Assembly (NCBI RefSeq): GCF_010015445.1 | Contig: NC_053112.1 | Coordinates: forward strand, 38,551,281 to 38,615,280 | Direction of reading: 5' to 3' | From: Perca fluviatilis | Lineage: Eukaryota; Chordata; Actinopteri; Perciformes; Percidae | DNA length: 64,000 nucleotides | Shown: positions 44,005 to 56,199 of the stretch, piece by piece | Position numbering within the stretch: position 1 is the first letter of the stretch | Layout: every line of letters begins with the position of its first letter | Position numbers and translations under genes: made by a program | The notes under the pieces: generated by a model | The model's database searches: none | Seen by the model: only the letters and a program-made list of their open reading frames with translations | Told to the model about the DNA's origin: nothing

Positions 44005-46560
44005 AGGAGCAAAATCTGAAGCGGAGTTCTGCATATGTGTCGTCTCGCAGTCCTGTCTTGGCTGCGTGATTTATACTATTGCATTGTGATTTTCTCTACT
44101 GGAGGTGAACATGTGAACCCGGTTCGGATCTTCAAAGGAGGTGCAGCCCTGTTCCCATGCTTGTTCCTCAGGTCTTGCTATTAAATATAAGAAGATCAGG
44201 TTAAGTGATCAAAGACCCTTGGTTTCTGGGGCCTAAGTGTTGCTCTATTTCATCAAAGGCCAGCAGTCTTTTTAACCTCCACTACCTCAAGGTAACATTA
44301 AACTTGCAGGTAATGGAGCTTTGCCTTTCCTGTAAACAGTGTACGTGTCTTTTTCAATGGGAACCAAAATGAAAGAGGATATAATGACACAAAATGGCAG
44401 CCTCTTTTTTTACATTCCTCCAACCTCCGTCAACAAAGGCACCTGTCTCTTTTATCTGCAAAAAAACAAAAAAAAACAATACAAACCGACTTCAAAAGAA
44501 TATCCGGCTGACACTTGGTTTTCCTCAGACCAAAGTGTTTATCAGACAGGCATATATCAGGCCAGTCTGGGGCATTGTGTTGCCAGTAACCCGCTTCCTC
44601 CAGCCCCTGGTTAATTGTCACGACATGTGTCCTTGCAAACCACAGCTTGCTATCATCATTAGCTTCCTGTTGATGATTAATGCATTCACATGGTGTTGTG
44701 TGGCACTCATTTCAACAGAAAAGCAGTTAAGCACATTTGTTTTGTTACTCAGCTTGTTGATAAATCAGATATAAATGAACATATGAACTCTTTGATGCAA
44801 ATGCTTCTATGTAACGTAATCTTGTGCACATGTTGAGGTTTTGCTGAAGGCCAACAAAATTTTCCACATAATAGGCATGCTCTCATACAGTACATGGTAC
44901 AAACACTGTCACAGTAAAGGAGCTCAATTCTTACTGAGGCCACCCATGTTGCCTGTGATCATCCTCAAAATGGCAAATGTTTACCAGATAATTAAAAGTC
45001 CTATGGAGAGAATTCAGGTGACAACCAGGTAATCAGGTGCTCATGGGCTTCTCCAACTCAGGCTGTTTGTTTCATGTCTCTGGTTTACTGTATCCATCTG
45101 CACACTAGCTAGATCTTGACCAGATGGAAAGGAAAATGAAGGTTTCTCCCTGTCTGTCTCTCTCATTTTCCTGTGTGTGAGAGAGAAAGGGTCTAACAAT
45201 GTGCATTGAAGACAGACAGTCTCCTAAACATAAGGCCAGCATGTGTTGCCATTCTGCACATATAGACTGCTTTATGTCCAACTAGAGCCTTGCTAGTATG
45301 CACAGCCGCCACATCATCAGTCTTTCAACACCACTCACTTTGTCTGCTTAAAATATAGGGGTACAAGGTAGTGCAGGGTAAACAACCCCATCCCAACCCC
45401 CATCTTTCTCACCAAGTGTGCGTAGCAGCAAACTAAGATGCTACAGACGCCTTTGGAACGTAAAAGAAAAAGAAGTTCAATGCTATTTATCTTTATTAAA
45501 CACGCACAGGAAATACACACACATGCACTGGAGAGATACCAGAGTGATGGGGAAGCCACATAGTCAGTGCTGCAAGCAGTTGGGGGTTCGATGCCACCTC
45601 TCCAGCTACCGTACCAGTCCATTACAGTGCAATTATAACAATAATAATGTACATTTTATGATATGTTCTTCCTTGCTTGATGTTTTTATCCAACTCCTGG
45701 TAGTAAAGGACAGTTACAGTTACATAAGTTGGATTCTACCAGGACCTCTACAGTGAAATTGGTGCCTTCTGTCAGTGCTGGAATGCCACTGGATGTGCTT
45801 GTGGGGGTCAGCATATTTGGGGTCAAAGCTCAATTTAGTTTAACTTTTGCTGCAAAATCTGGCAGAAAATCAGGTCAGTGCATGCCGCTATGACTCAAGT
45901 GAAGCACTCTTTGACAGCCCCACTCTCCATTGCTCTCTTGCACATTTGGTGTGAGAGGAGAGTAGAAGGTGATGGTAGGTTTCAAACAAAGTGCTTGTCA
46001 GATCGTCGAACAGAGTTTGAAACCCCCGCCTTTCCGAAACGTTTAATCCGACAACCATGCCCACTTCACGCAATGACTGGTCAGATGTGCGGAGGTGAAA
46101 AAGTTTGCAGGATTTTAACTCATTCAAGCTCACTTTTTGCATGCTTTAAACAAATATGTCTGTTACTCTGTGCTTGTACAACCAAGTGTAAAGTCCAATT
46201 CCGTCTAGGAGAGATTGTCCAAGAGAAGTGTGTGCCATTATCCGATTTCAACGATTCATTGCAATGGCAAGCTTTTTGCCCCACCCAACTCTTGCCCCAC
46301 AAGAGTTTTGCCTTCAGACATGGTCAGACAACATTTCGTAAGAACTGGTTCGTTTCAAGCACTCTCCGGCCTTAAGGGTTCTTGAAAAAGACACTGAACT
46401 CCCTCAAGCTTCAGTGGCACTGATTTTTTTTTATCAAAAATGAATCATGACAATGATTAGGTGGTAATAATAATATATCTGAACTCTATATGCACATGCT
46501 TCTTCTGCACTAATGAGCACCTTATTTATATACTTTAACATAAAACATACCTCTCCCTTT
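44005..46560. other. No confident gene
   Basis: About 2.5 kb of mainly unique sequence. The block gttgggggttcgatgcc near 45583 resembles a polymerase III B box and may be a decayed SINE. The 165-codon frame at 45878-46375 is one of the longest in the window but has no domain and odd composition; I do not call it. Confidence 0.4.
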
Positions 46561-46566
46561 GTTTAG

Positions 46567-46663
46567 CTGTATCGTTGTTGCTGGACTTCTCTACACGTTC
46601 TCCCTCTACTTCTCAGTATCTGTTGCCAGCTGGCTGGGAACCCAAGGCGTGCTCTGTGTATCG
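46567..46663 (+). CDS. Candidate membrane-segment exon, unidentified
   Basis: The stretch is preceded by a pyrimidine-rich acceptor (ctctccctttgtttag) and followed by tcg|gtaaat, a fair donor. One frame is open throughout and encodes a hydrophobic helix-like segment, CIVVAGLLYTFSLYFSVSV, followed by ASWLGTQGVLC. The 97-bp length suits an internal exon (enters one base before a codon boundary, leaves in phase 0). I recognise no family. Chance is a real alternative. Confidence 0.25.
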
Positions 46664-47339
46664 GTAAATGTTCCATACAGCTCTTTGGCCACACTTTTCC
46701 CTGACAGTATATCTGGTGACTTCACAGCACTAATCAGATGTTCTTTGATCTCACTTTGTAGCCGACAACAAATAACATGCACTTTTATTACTTGCTAGAC
46801 ATTTTGTATTTTTTCCCTTAATCCTTTCAAGTTTGTCCTCAGCGGCTCTGTATGTGCTATGATCCGTCTCTTGCTCCCTCCCTATCCCTCATCCCTCATC
46901 CCTCATCCCTCTCTCTTTCTATCTAATCCCAGACGAAAGGGAGTTGGACACTCATTCCAAAAGTTGGATTTGTAAATAGCTTGAACCACATCTAAGGGAG
47001 GGACGGAATTAGCAAGAAAACACCAACTCCGAGCAAAGAAAGGAAGAGAGAAAAATACCATATTGTTCAATATTCAGGCCCAGAAATCCTCTACTGCAAG
47101 TCCCATACAAGAGGTTATGGAAGTACTTTTTCGACAGGGGTTAGTCCAAAGTAAACCTTGGAGCCATGCACAATTTCCATCCTCACTTAACAAGACGTTT
47201 TGCTTGTTCTCTGTTACTCTGAAGCAATCATTTAAGGTAATTGATTGCTTTTAGTCCCATGAAGGGATTCATCACTGACATGAGCAATAATGACCAAGAA
47301 GTGAAGAGGCATTCATCCAATGTGGAAATAGCTCTTTTG
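46664..47339. other. No gene or repeat seen
   Basis: Unique-looking sequence with a short cctcatcc tandem run near 46886-46912. Confidence 0.4.
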
Positions 47340-47450
47340 GGAAAGGTGGGTGAGAGATGGGGGATGACACGCAGCAAAGGTCAGACTCGAACCCGGGCCG
47401 CTGCAGAGGACTCATCCTACATGAGGCGCGCGCTCTTACTGGAAAGAACT
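47340..47450 (-). mobile_element. tRNA-derived SINE fragment
   Basis: On the minus strand, ggttcgagtct (47383-47393) is a one-base variant of the polymerase III B box, in a cggcccgggttcgagtc context typical of a tRNA T-loop. Upstream on that strand are gtaagagcgcgcgcc and catgtaggatgagtcc, resembling a tRNA D-arm side. The A box is degraded, so this is a SINE piece rather than a tRNA gene. Confidence 0.65.
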
Positions 47451-47554
47451 CTGGCAACAAAGTGACACATAGTGACCATCTCAGCACTTTCAGACTCAAA
47501 ACTGTCTCTTTCATGTGGGTGACGTGTCCTGCCCGCTTCTCCAGGAGACGCCAG

Positions 47555-47880
47555 CAAGGCACAATGGTCTGATTAGGGAGCTGCTGGCAAACAATACCAG
47601 GGCCCAGTGCCATCTCCAGCTGCTTCCTCTCCACAAAGGCCCTCGCTGAAGTGGATTGTACTTATTTATTCCTTTTTTATGAGGCTGACATGGAAGACGG
47701 CGCTGTTTATGTGTGTTTATTATGACTTGGGTTCGCAATGGGAACCTTAAGGAAGACGCCCTCAGAGAATCAAAGTGCTGGTGTGTGTTTGATGGTGGAC
47801 CCAAGTTGTCTCAAAGGCTGGGATCAGCTGGTACCTCTGGGTTCATTAAATCTGCTGACATTTAGGGATGATGTAGCATG
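47555..47880 (+). promoter_or_regulatory. Candidate conserved non-coding element
   Basis: A repeat-free, compositionally even segment with blocks such as ttattccttttttatgagg, gtttattatgacttggg and gggttcattaaatctgctg. No exon structure is visible. The call is by texture and motif content only and is not testable from a single sequence. Confidence 0.2.
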
Positions 47881-49754
47881 ACCTCTGCATCTCTTCGGTA
47901 GCATGTGCTCCGTCTCCTCTTCTCAGCAGATTTGGAAACTAACAAAGGCTAAAGGCAAGGTGGCACACTGAGTTCTCTAAACCTGAAAGTGACAACGCTT
48001 CTGCCATCGTTGCACCAAGTACCTCCTCACTCACTCTGAAAACCTTGGCCATGTCTCATGTGCAGTCCTGTGGGGAATGGCAAAGCCTCACGTCTGCAGC
48101 CGATTAGGGAGATAGATTAAGGCCTGCCAGTAGAGAGAGTCCATGGTGGAGGTGTGGGCAATGGTGGAGATGGAATGAATAAAAGACGAGTTCAAACCAA
48201 ATCGGGCCTGCTGGGCTTATCCACCATCAACTGCAGAGTGGTTGGAGCTTCCTGATAAAGATGCAAGGAATCACATTGAGAAGAAGAAGGAGAAAAAAAT
48301 AAATAAAACGTTGAACCGAGAAGTTTACATAGGTTTCAACCCCCACTGCCAACTGCTCGCATGCTATCCAAAATCTGCTCACCCTTTTTCTTCTTTTACC
48401 TTCATCTCATCTCTCACCCCATGTGATGGCCGCTTTGATTCTAGAGTCATGCTGGTGCTTTAAGCTCTTAACCAGCCAAAAGAGATTTTTCTGTCCTCGT
48501 TGTAATTTACAGTAAGATATGTTTCTGATATTCATTCCCTGATGAGAGAAAACGGTCTAATCCATTTATTCATTAGACACACTACTGACAGTTTCTTTTG
48601 GTTTCAATAACATCTTCATCTAGAGCCCTTTTCATCTTGGGTTATGACGAAAATGTACTCAAAAATGTATGTTTTATTATGTGAAATCTACAGTATATTC
48701 TACTAACGTTGGATAGCACCACTAATGGGCACAATGAGCATGTAGTACCTTTCTACGTAATTTGCACAATTCAAGATAGACGAGGTACACACAAACATGT
48801 TAAGACTGTTGAACTAAATCAGAGCGGACTGACACATGATGTTTTTTTTTTATTCTTACTAAAAGACTTTCTACTAACTTCACTCATTATCTTCTACTTT
48901 CTGCTGTAAGTTAAGTTGGGATGAACACCTGCACATTATTAGCCCTTTCAAGCAACATGCTTACCTCACCTAATATTAGTAGTGTCCTGCAATGAACCAA
49001 TGATATCCATGACAACATTTTCAAATGTTCTGTGGCAGCCAGTTGAGATGTTCCAAATCAAACAACCATTCATCAGTGTTCAGCTGTGCCCGTTAAAATC
49101 ATTTCAGGTTTGTAACAGGGACCTATAGCAGGCCTGTTAGAGTAATGTTTACTGTACTGCTGAATAGGATGGTTCTGTCTTTGTCCTCTTTCTTCGTTTC
49201 ACTCTGAAAAATACCTGAGCTTTTACTGAAGGGCACTGACAATAAGGTGACAGATAAATATGTAATATGTCGAAGTATTAAAAGACGTCAGAGGGTGTGC
49301 ATAGCTTGAAAAATGGTTTTAATACTGGAATGAAACAGATCTGTTTTAAGCTGTGATTATGTGGTTGAAAATATCCCCAAATCTCTCATATCTTCCAGTA
49401 AATCTAACTCTGCTTCCTCAACTTCCAGTCAGTCTCGTTTTAAATCACGAGCAGCTCCACCATCTAGTGGCTACATCTGAAACAGACCAGCTTTCTTCAA
49501 AATGCACCCACCTCAATGCAATGCAATAGTCTCCAACACAGAACATAACATAGTTCTCATGTTGCTTTTATGGTAACACAAATAACTCCAAGCCAATTAT
49601 TTGAAGTTCATCCATACTGCGCTAATGATGCTAATAAGGCTAATGACAAAGAGGATCCTCTGTTCTCCTTTCATGTCAGCCACGAAACAAGAACAACATC
49701 TCCCTTCCTTAGGACAGTATTGAATAGGTTTTTGGCTTCAGAGCTTAGCTCAAT
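47881..49754. other. No gene or repeat seen
   Basis: About 1.9 kb of unique-looking AT-rich sequence. Confidence 0.4.
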
Positions 49755-50015
49755 TCACTTTGAAAATCTAGGGGGTTTTTATCATGAGAGAGGAGGCGAC
49801 TGGAGCAAGTGAGAGAAAGCGGGATAAGGATTGTTTGGAGTGAGAAACACATTTCAAAGGCTTTCCCAAAAACAGCCTGCGAAATCTGAGATGAAACCAG
49901 CTAATAAAGCGCCACACGGCAATAAATAATGCAACAAGAGGAAACAACATGAAAGATCTTTTTATCTCCATATAGAGAGGAAAAGCGAAAGGAAGCGATG
50001 AGAATGTGTATACGC
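49755..50015 (+). promoter_or_regulatory. Candidate conserved non-coding element
   Basis: Contains ccagctaataaagcgcc, gcaataaataatgcaac (posterior-HOX-like core) and tctccatatagagag (close to a CArG box). It is repeat-free, and its open frames have no domain. Weak inference. Confidence 0.2.
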
Positions 50016-50754
50016 TCAGTTCTGTACAGTAGTCAATACAATTGTTACGCGACTTTCCTTTGAAACTTTGGAACATTCGGTCAAGAGGAAAGAAGTATTT
50101 CTGGTTTACGGTGGTGTGGTCTTGATGGTGTGTTCAATTAATGTTGCAAGAAATGAGAAAGGCAAACAACATGCTTTCATAAAGCTGGGGACAAGAGGAA
50201 CATCAACCCTTGACACTTGCCTTCTGTCTTTTCTTCTGTATGTATTGTAGCGCAAACTAGTCTTTGCGCAACTTCTCTTGTGGTCTAATTTTCTCTTCAC
50301 ATCTGTTGAATTTGTTTTGTTTTTATTTTCCATTTCTTTCTTCTATCCATGTGCATATAATACTATCGTTTCCCTCATTAAGTACTAGAATATGCTTCTA
50401 CCCCCTCTGGAGCCCGTCTCCCTCCTTTAGTTGAAAAGTAGAACCAATTCTTATGACTCAGTACAATCAACAGGCCCAAAAATCCCCTTTGCGCCCACCC
50501 CGAAATAGTTCTGTCCACCAGCTGACGGCCAAGGACAGGGATCAAACCGACCACAAGCAGGGGCGTCAGAACAAGAGCAACAAAAGGGTTTCCTCTCCTA
50601 ATCCTGTTAAATTAGAGTAGGCGTGCGTGGTGGCGTGGGCTTCCTGGACAGGATAAAAGGGCTTGAGTAGTGACTGGAAGTGTACTGTTTGGTTATGATA
50701 TTATTAATAAAGGCAGCATTAAGGGCGGAGATGTGCTAAAGCTGCATGTGACAC

Positions 50755-50756
<2 letters not shown>
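50016..50756. other. No gene or repeat seen
   Basis: Unique-looking sequence leading into a GT array. Confidence 0.4.
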
Positions 50757-50820
<64 letters not shown>

Positions 50821-50821
50821 T

Positions 50822-50899
<78 letters not shown>

Positions 50900-50907
50900 T
50901 GTGTGTG
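50757..50907 (+). repeat. Compound (GT)n microsatellite
   Basis: About 150 bp of GT units interrupted by gcgcgcgtttgttt near 50813-50825, by a single TTT near 50855, and by gcgc near 50895. Confidence 0.98.
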
Positions 50908-51760
50908 AGACAGAGAATGAAGGTGAGACAGAGAAGAAGCAACCATAACATTGGGTGACACTGACATCTTGTGGCCAGATGTGTAAACTGAGCTATTAAT
51001 CTCATATTGGACCATAAATAGAAGGCAATTGACTCCTGTTACATTTCCATTTTCCTGAGAGGATTGCTGAGACAACTAATAAACACAACAATCAACACAT
51101 GTCACCGCACAACCATAAATACTAACTAAATATAATGTTATCATAGTCTGTTCTGTAAATTATAATTACTATGCACAATCTTGACACAATCCTTTTACTG
51201 CCGCTGCAGATTCTCATCTAATTATCACAGACAGGGGCATCCGATATGCATAAAGTCCTCTATCATGGTATTTATACTTTTACACTGTATATTATGATAA
51301 CAAAATAGTAGCTAAATTGTGAAAATCTGAAAAATCAATCAAGATAAAATAACCAGACAGTAATGTGTTTTTGGCTAATTCAGCAAATTACATACTTAAC
51401 AAATTACGACACTTTACAACAGTGATGCCAAAATTATAAATATGCATAGGTACAGGCTAATGTTGCCCGGGCAACAGCCCGTTTTTGGTTGAGCTGCCCC
51501 TAAATACATAAATAAAATAAATAATCTTTTCTTTCTTTTTCTTTTCTTTTTTTGCTGTTGTGGCTGCATCGATATCATAAGACCATCATTAGTAAAGTTA
51601 AATCAAATTAAATTGCCATAGTCAAATATGTCAAAGAAATATGTTTTTTTTACCTTTTTAACGATTAGATTTTTCAAATCTGATAACACCATTCCCAAAA
51701 AAACCCAGGCAGTAAAAAGTCTACACTGCCAACTTCTACTTACGAAAAATATGCCAATGT
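50908..51760. other. No gene or repeat seen
   Basis: AT-rich unique-looking sequence; a cttttctttctttttctttt-type run lies near 51527-51551. Confidence 0.4.
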
Positions 51761-51765
51761 ATTTT

Positions 51766-51800
51766 AAAACTACAACTCCTCTATTGGGAGTTGTAGTTTT
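51766..51800. repeat. Perfect 14-bp hairpin with actacaactcc arms
   Basis: Arms aaaactacaactcc (51766-51779) and ggagttgtagtttt (51787-51800) are perfectly complementary around a 7-base loop. The arm sequence is similar to the actacaactccca core bound by ZNF143-type factors; functional meaning is inference. Confidence 0.8.
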
Positions 51801-52097
51801 ACACACCACAGAAGATGTTACAAATACTTGTAGATCTTCCGGGTGGGTGGACCAGGGTGGACTCCTTTGACTCTGCGGTGTGTGTCGTGGATGGGCTTCA
51901 TTCTATTTCAAATTGCCACCGGTCGACAGAAAAATCTGAATGATATACCTAATACAAATACAAAAACAGAGTTACACAGTATTTTTTATTATTGCTATTT
52001 TTAATGTATAAAAGTATAAATCTTCACATAAAACATCTGACAAATACCACCATATTACATATGTATTATCACTTCCTGAGAGCCTCCCGGCTGGTCG

Positions 52098-52788
52098 TAC
52101 GGTGGCCCTGAAGTGCAAATCACAACAGCTATTCGAAAAAGGCAACAACAAATCATAAAACACAAACGCAAATAGGAAAACACGACAGCAAATATGAAAA
52201 CAAAACGGCAAATAGGAAAACATGACAGCAAATCATAAAACACAACGGCAAATAGGAAAACACGACAGCAAATATGAAAACACGATAGCAAATAGGAAAA
52301 CACAACAGCAAATATGCTAGATAGGCCCTACCTTTTCTGGTAGAAGTTAATGCCATTGTGTTTTGTGATTTGTTGAAGTGTTTTCATATTTGCTGTCATG
52401 TTTTCCTATTTGCTGTCATGTTTTCTTATGATTTGTTGAAGTGTTTTCCTATTTGCTGTCATGTTTTCTTATGATTTGTTGAAGTGTTTTCCTATTTGCT
52501 GTCATGTTTTCTTATGATTGAAGTGTTTTCCTATTTGCTGTCGTGTTTTCCTATTTGCCGTTGTGCTTTATGATTTGTTGAAGTGTTTTCATATTTGCTG
52601 TCATGTTTCCCTATTTGCCGTTTTGTTTTCTTATTTGCTGTTGTGTTTTCCTATTTGCCGTTGTGTTTTATGAGTTGTTGAAGTGTTTTCATATTTGCTG
52701 CTTTGTTTTCCTATTTGCTGTTGTGTTTTATGATTTGTTGTTGCGTTTTTCGAATTGCTGTTGTGATTTTCACTTCAGGGCCACCGTA
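52098..52788. mobile_element. Palindromic element of tandem repeats
   Basis: The ends tacggtggccctgaagtg (52098) and its inverted counterpart cacttcagggccaccgta (ending 52788) are perfect 18-bp inverted repeats. The left arm (to about 52316) is an array of units like caaataggaaaacacgacag; the right arm (from about 52370) holds the inverted unit ttttcctatttgctgtcatg many more times. The centre at 52317-52369 is unique. Phe/Cys-rich frames here are translations of the unit. Confidence 0.87.
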
Positions 52789-52968
52789 GATTTGAGACAC
52801 CATGGTGCTCAAATTACTGAAAAACTGAGCAACTAGTCCCACAGTTGCTGGTGACAAAATCACTCCTTAAATATGTACATTGAAGCGATATTGGTGGTAC
52901 AGAGCTGCCTGCTCGCTGTCCCATTGTTTTGATATGAATGACCCAGATTGCATTGTGGGATATAAATG

Positions 52969-53260
52969 CTAGGGATGCACCAAATCCAGATTTTTAGGGT
53001 TTGGCCAAATACCGAATCCACTGGTTAAGATTCTGCCGAATCCGAATCCGAATGATGACTCTTGTATCATTTTTCTTCTTTTACCTGCCTTGTTCTTCGT
53101 AGGTCCAGTCCCCCATGCTTCCATGTTCCCATCATGTACAGTGCACACAGCACCCTACAGATGACAGCTTTCTTTTTTGCACAGAGACCCAGGAACCAAC
53201 CAGCACTCGATACTGGAATATACCTGAGCAAGTTTCTCTCCACGTCACTTAGTTTGTGGT
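52969..53260. mobile_element. hAT-like fragment (gggatgcaccaaatcc)
   Basis: Starts ctagggatgcaccaaatcc followed by ttggccaaataccgaatcc and gccgaatccgaatcc, typical of one end of a hAT-type fish element. The other end is not found; the right limit is approximate. Confidence 0.5.
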
Positions 53261-53480
53261 AGTTTGATGAAACACAACTCGATGTCACCATGTGAACAAA
53301 AGCCAAAAAAATAAATAATAATAAACTAAAAACTAAACTGGGCAGTTTCCCTGTGTGACTTTAGTAGGCTACATTACTATTACTACTACTGTAATATTGA
53401 ACATTACTGTAGTGGATATATAGCTTTTAGTGACAGTAAAATATTGACGCCAGTAGGAGGCGACAAAGGCCAATTCAAAA

Positions 53481-53484
53481 TCTG

Positions 53485-53553
<69 letters not shown>

Positions 53554-53626
53554 ATATGTCTGTAGTATGTCTGTCTATCTATCTTTCTATCTATCTATCT
53601 ATCTCTGTCTGTCTGTAGTATGTCTG

Positions 53627-53708
<82 letters not shown>

Positions 53709-53731
53709 AATTTATGTCTGTCTGTAGAATG

Positions 53732-53776
<45 letters not shown>

Positions 53777-53808
53777 ATATATATATATATATATTTATTT
53801 ATTTATTT
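53481..53808 (+). repeat. (TCTA)n tetranucleotide array
   Basis: About 300 bp of TCTA units broken by three tctgtagtatgtctgtc or similar interruptions, ending in (TA)n and (TTTA)n. Frames reading Tyr-Leu-Ser-Ile repeats are artefacts. Confidence 0.98.
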
Positions 53809-53989
53809 GTAGCTATGTCTGTGCTAGCCTACATCATTTAAGATGTTTGTGGGCTGACCATGGGATTACAGTTCCTAGTAAAATAAGTATATATATAAGT
53901 ATATCTATATATATAATATATAATATAATACTATAGTACATTAAAGTTTGCTGTATTTGTGTTTTTCCCTTATACAATTTAAAAAAGCG

Positions 53990-54211
53990 AGGCAATATGC
54001 TACTGGATGTCAGCATTAGGTCTTGCGGTCGTCACATTCAAGCAAGCACGCGCATTACAATTCTAGGGAAACACGAGCAGAGCGCGAGAGATGCTTGCAG
54101 GTGTGTAAACAACAGTGACCTCTCGGTGTGTCTCTGTCTCCACTGTTTGTTTTCTCACTTTACGAAGCGAGAGCCTCGTCACAGTAACACTGTAGGCGCG
54201 CGTGTGTGTGC

Positions 54212-54250
<39 letters not shown>

Positions 54251-54515
54251 ACCCTCGCCTAAGCCGCGTCCGGATCTCGCGCGCTCACCTGCACTGGTAG
54301 GCTCCGTTATGAAACGCACTTTCCTATCAGGCATCTCGAGCCGTGCTCCTCGTGCGCCCTAAACGCCAGGTAATGTGGATTAACCGACTTCTCCCTGTCT
54401 GAGGAAGGTGCAGCTTTTTTGCGGCGCTTTTCGAAGTTGTTCCACATCCAGGACGGTCGGGACGGCTCGCCCTGCGCTCAGGAGGGGATTAGAGAGGAGA
54501 TAACCCGCTACACGG
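53990..54515 (+). promoter_or_regulatory. CpG-rich segment, possible promoter and first exon
   Basis: This is one of the most CpG-dense stretches of the window that is not a transposon, with gtctgagg, gcgcgctcacctgc and cgggacggctcgcc blocks. Two good splice donors follow: gccag|gtaatg (54370) and acacg|gtaagg (54516). A (GA)n run lies at 54218-54246. No long coding frame is present, so if transcribed it would be a 5' untranslated exon on the plus strand. The next exon could be 62759-62866 (inference). Confidence 0.4.
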
Positions 54516-54516
54516 T

Positions 54517-55259
54517 AAGGTTTAGCACCTAATTATTATAGACTACAGCCAACTAGACTGAATAACAACCAGACCAGACCAGAAATTGTATGTGTTTTCA
54601 CTGTCAGTGCCACGCTGCAAGCTAGCAAAGCAAACGACGGTGTGTTGGCTCGACAAACGCCAGACAAGAAAAAGCTTAAGAATGCTCAAAAGTCTTAATT
54701 TTTCCAACAGCTCACAGGTATCCGGAATAGTTTAACGAATTGGAAATGAAAACAAGCTTGGCAGGTACAGCTTCCCAATGTATGCCCTTAATGAGAAAAG
54801 TAATCTCAACATAGGCTACATCATTAAAACCATGCCAATACTTGCAATAGACTACACAACCTACTGTATACCGTCGGTGGACAAATAGCCTAATAACCAC
54901 TCTGAAAGTTACCACCCATTCATAACTTTACCTGTTTAAATCCACCTAAGTCATATGATGGAGGGGTGCACATGAGGGGAGAAGGCAGGTTGATAAAAGG
55001 GATTAAGCTTGCAACTGGATTGTGTAGGAAGGACTTGAAGGTAATAGGGATGTGGTCCTAATGCTCTAGATGTGTCACTTCAGTCAGTTTAGATCCAAAC
55101 AGACTGAGGCATTCCCTGGCTCCTTTCAAAGCAAATGACTCAGTCATTTGCTATATTCAACTACTGCTAAAGAATTGATGAATAAAATAACAGTACATAG
55201 TCTGAGTCAAATCAAAATGTGTTTTACTAATTCATCACTGCATCCAGGAGCATGCACAA

Positions 55260-55260
<1 letters not shown>
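54517..55260. other. No gene or repeat seen
   Basis: Unique-looking sequence; if the model at 53990 is right, this is the beginning of an intron. Confidence 0.35.

Positions 55261-55313
<53 letters not shown>
55261..55313 (+). repeat. (CA)26 microsatellite
   Basis: Uninterrupted CA dinucleotides. Confidence 0.99.
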
Positions 55314-55316
<3 letters not shown>

Positions 55317-55450
55317 ATGTGCAAACAGACACACTCAAATACATGACTACTACATGCATTTTACAGTGTGTTGTTGCTACAGATATTTTGCTGCATCATG
55401 CTTCAGCCTCCTGAAACACAGCACACTGTGTTGATGCTATAGTGACATGC

Positions 55451-55451
<1 letters not shown>

Positions 55452-55505
<54 letters not shown>
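55452..55505 (+). repeat. (GT)26 microsatellite
   Basis: Uninterrupted GT dinucleotides 138 bp after a (CA)n array of similar length; the pair are reverse complements. Confidence 0.99.
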
Positions 55506-55506
<1 letters not shown>

Positions 55507-56199
55507 CTTGACTCCATCTGCATGTCAAGTGTATGTGGCCATATCCGTGTAGGTGTACAGTGTACACATCTGTGTTTCAAGTAGAGACATGACATGAGAC
55601 AAAGCGAGCCCCGACACTGCAGAATTGAAACAGAAAAAGAAGAATATGAGGCCGGCTGCGTTCTGAAGGCCCTCCCAGGCTTTACTAATTTATGATGTTA
55701 TTTTTAGGCTCGGCTACATTTTTGATGCTTCGTATTTGTCAAGTTTAATACTGAGCGAAAACTCTGGGTGTGTCTGTCAACCTCTTTGTACGTAACTGCG
55801 TGCACACAAACATACAGTACACAAACACACAAATTAGTTGTGGAGATATTTCTTGTAAGACCCTTTGGCACTGCATTATTTATAATGACAGTAAAGTTAA
55901 TTGGTATAGCGCTTTTTGAAACCAACGTTTGAAAAGTTCTTGACATGAAACTGCGCACTGTTGAACTTTAGCTTACTGATGTAACCGTGGACCTCTCATC
56001 ACCGTGCCCCAAAGCTAAAACACCCAATGGTGAAATAAGAAGCATAGTCAAGTTTTCTTTATTTAGCTCCCCAAACCCCACAACTCTACGTCACACTTGA
56101 AATTGTGCAGGCTACCTTTGAAAAACTGAACATTGTAAGAGGTAAATTCCTTTCAAAAAGCTTCTCAAAACATGTGAAAATGTTAGAGGAAAAAGGAGT
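55506..56199. other. No gene or repeat seen
   Basis: Unique-looking sequence. Confidence 0.4.

Noticed and set aside
45878..46375. 165-codon open frame
   Set aside because: No recognisable motif, Cys/His/Phe-scattered composition, no splice or promoter context, and an antisense frame of similar quality.
47340..47450. tRNA gene on the minus strand
   Set aside because: Only the B-box side is preserved; the D-arm and acceptor stem do not fold, so a SINE fragment is the better explanation.
52055..52836. Phe/Cys/Val-rich frames resembling membrane proteins
   Set aside because: Translations of the ~20-bp minisatellite unit in the palindromic element.
53444..53812. 122-codon Tyr-Leu-Ser-Ile frame
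   Set aside because: Direct translation of the (TCTA)n array.
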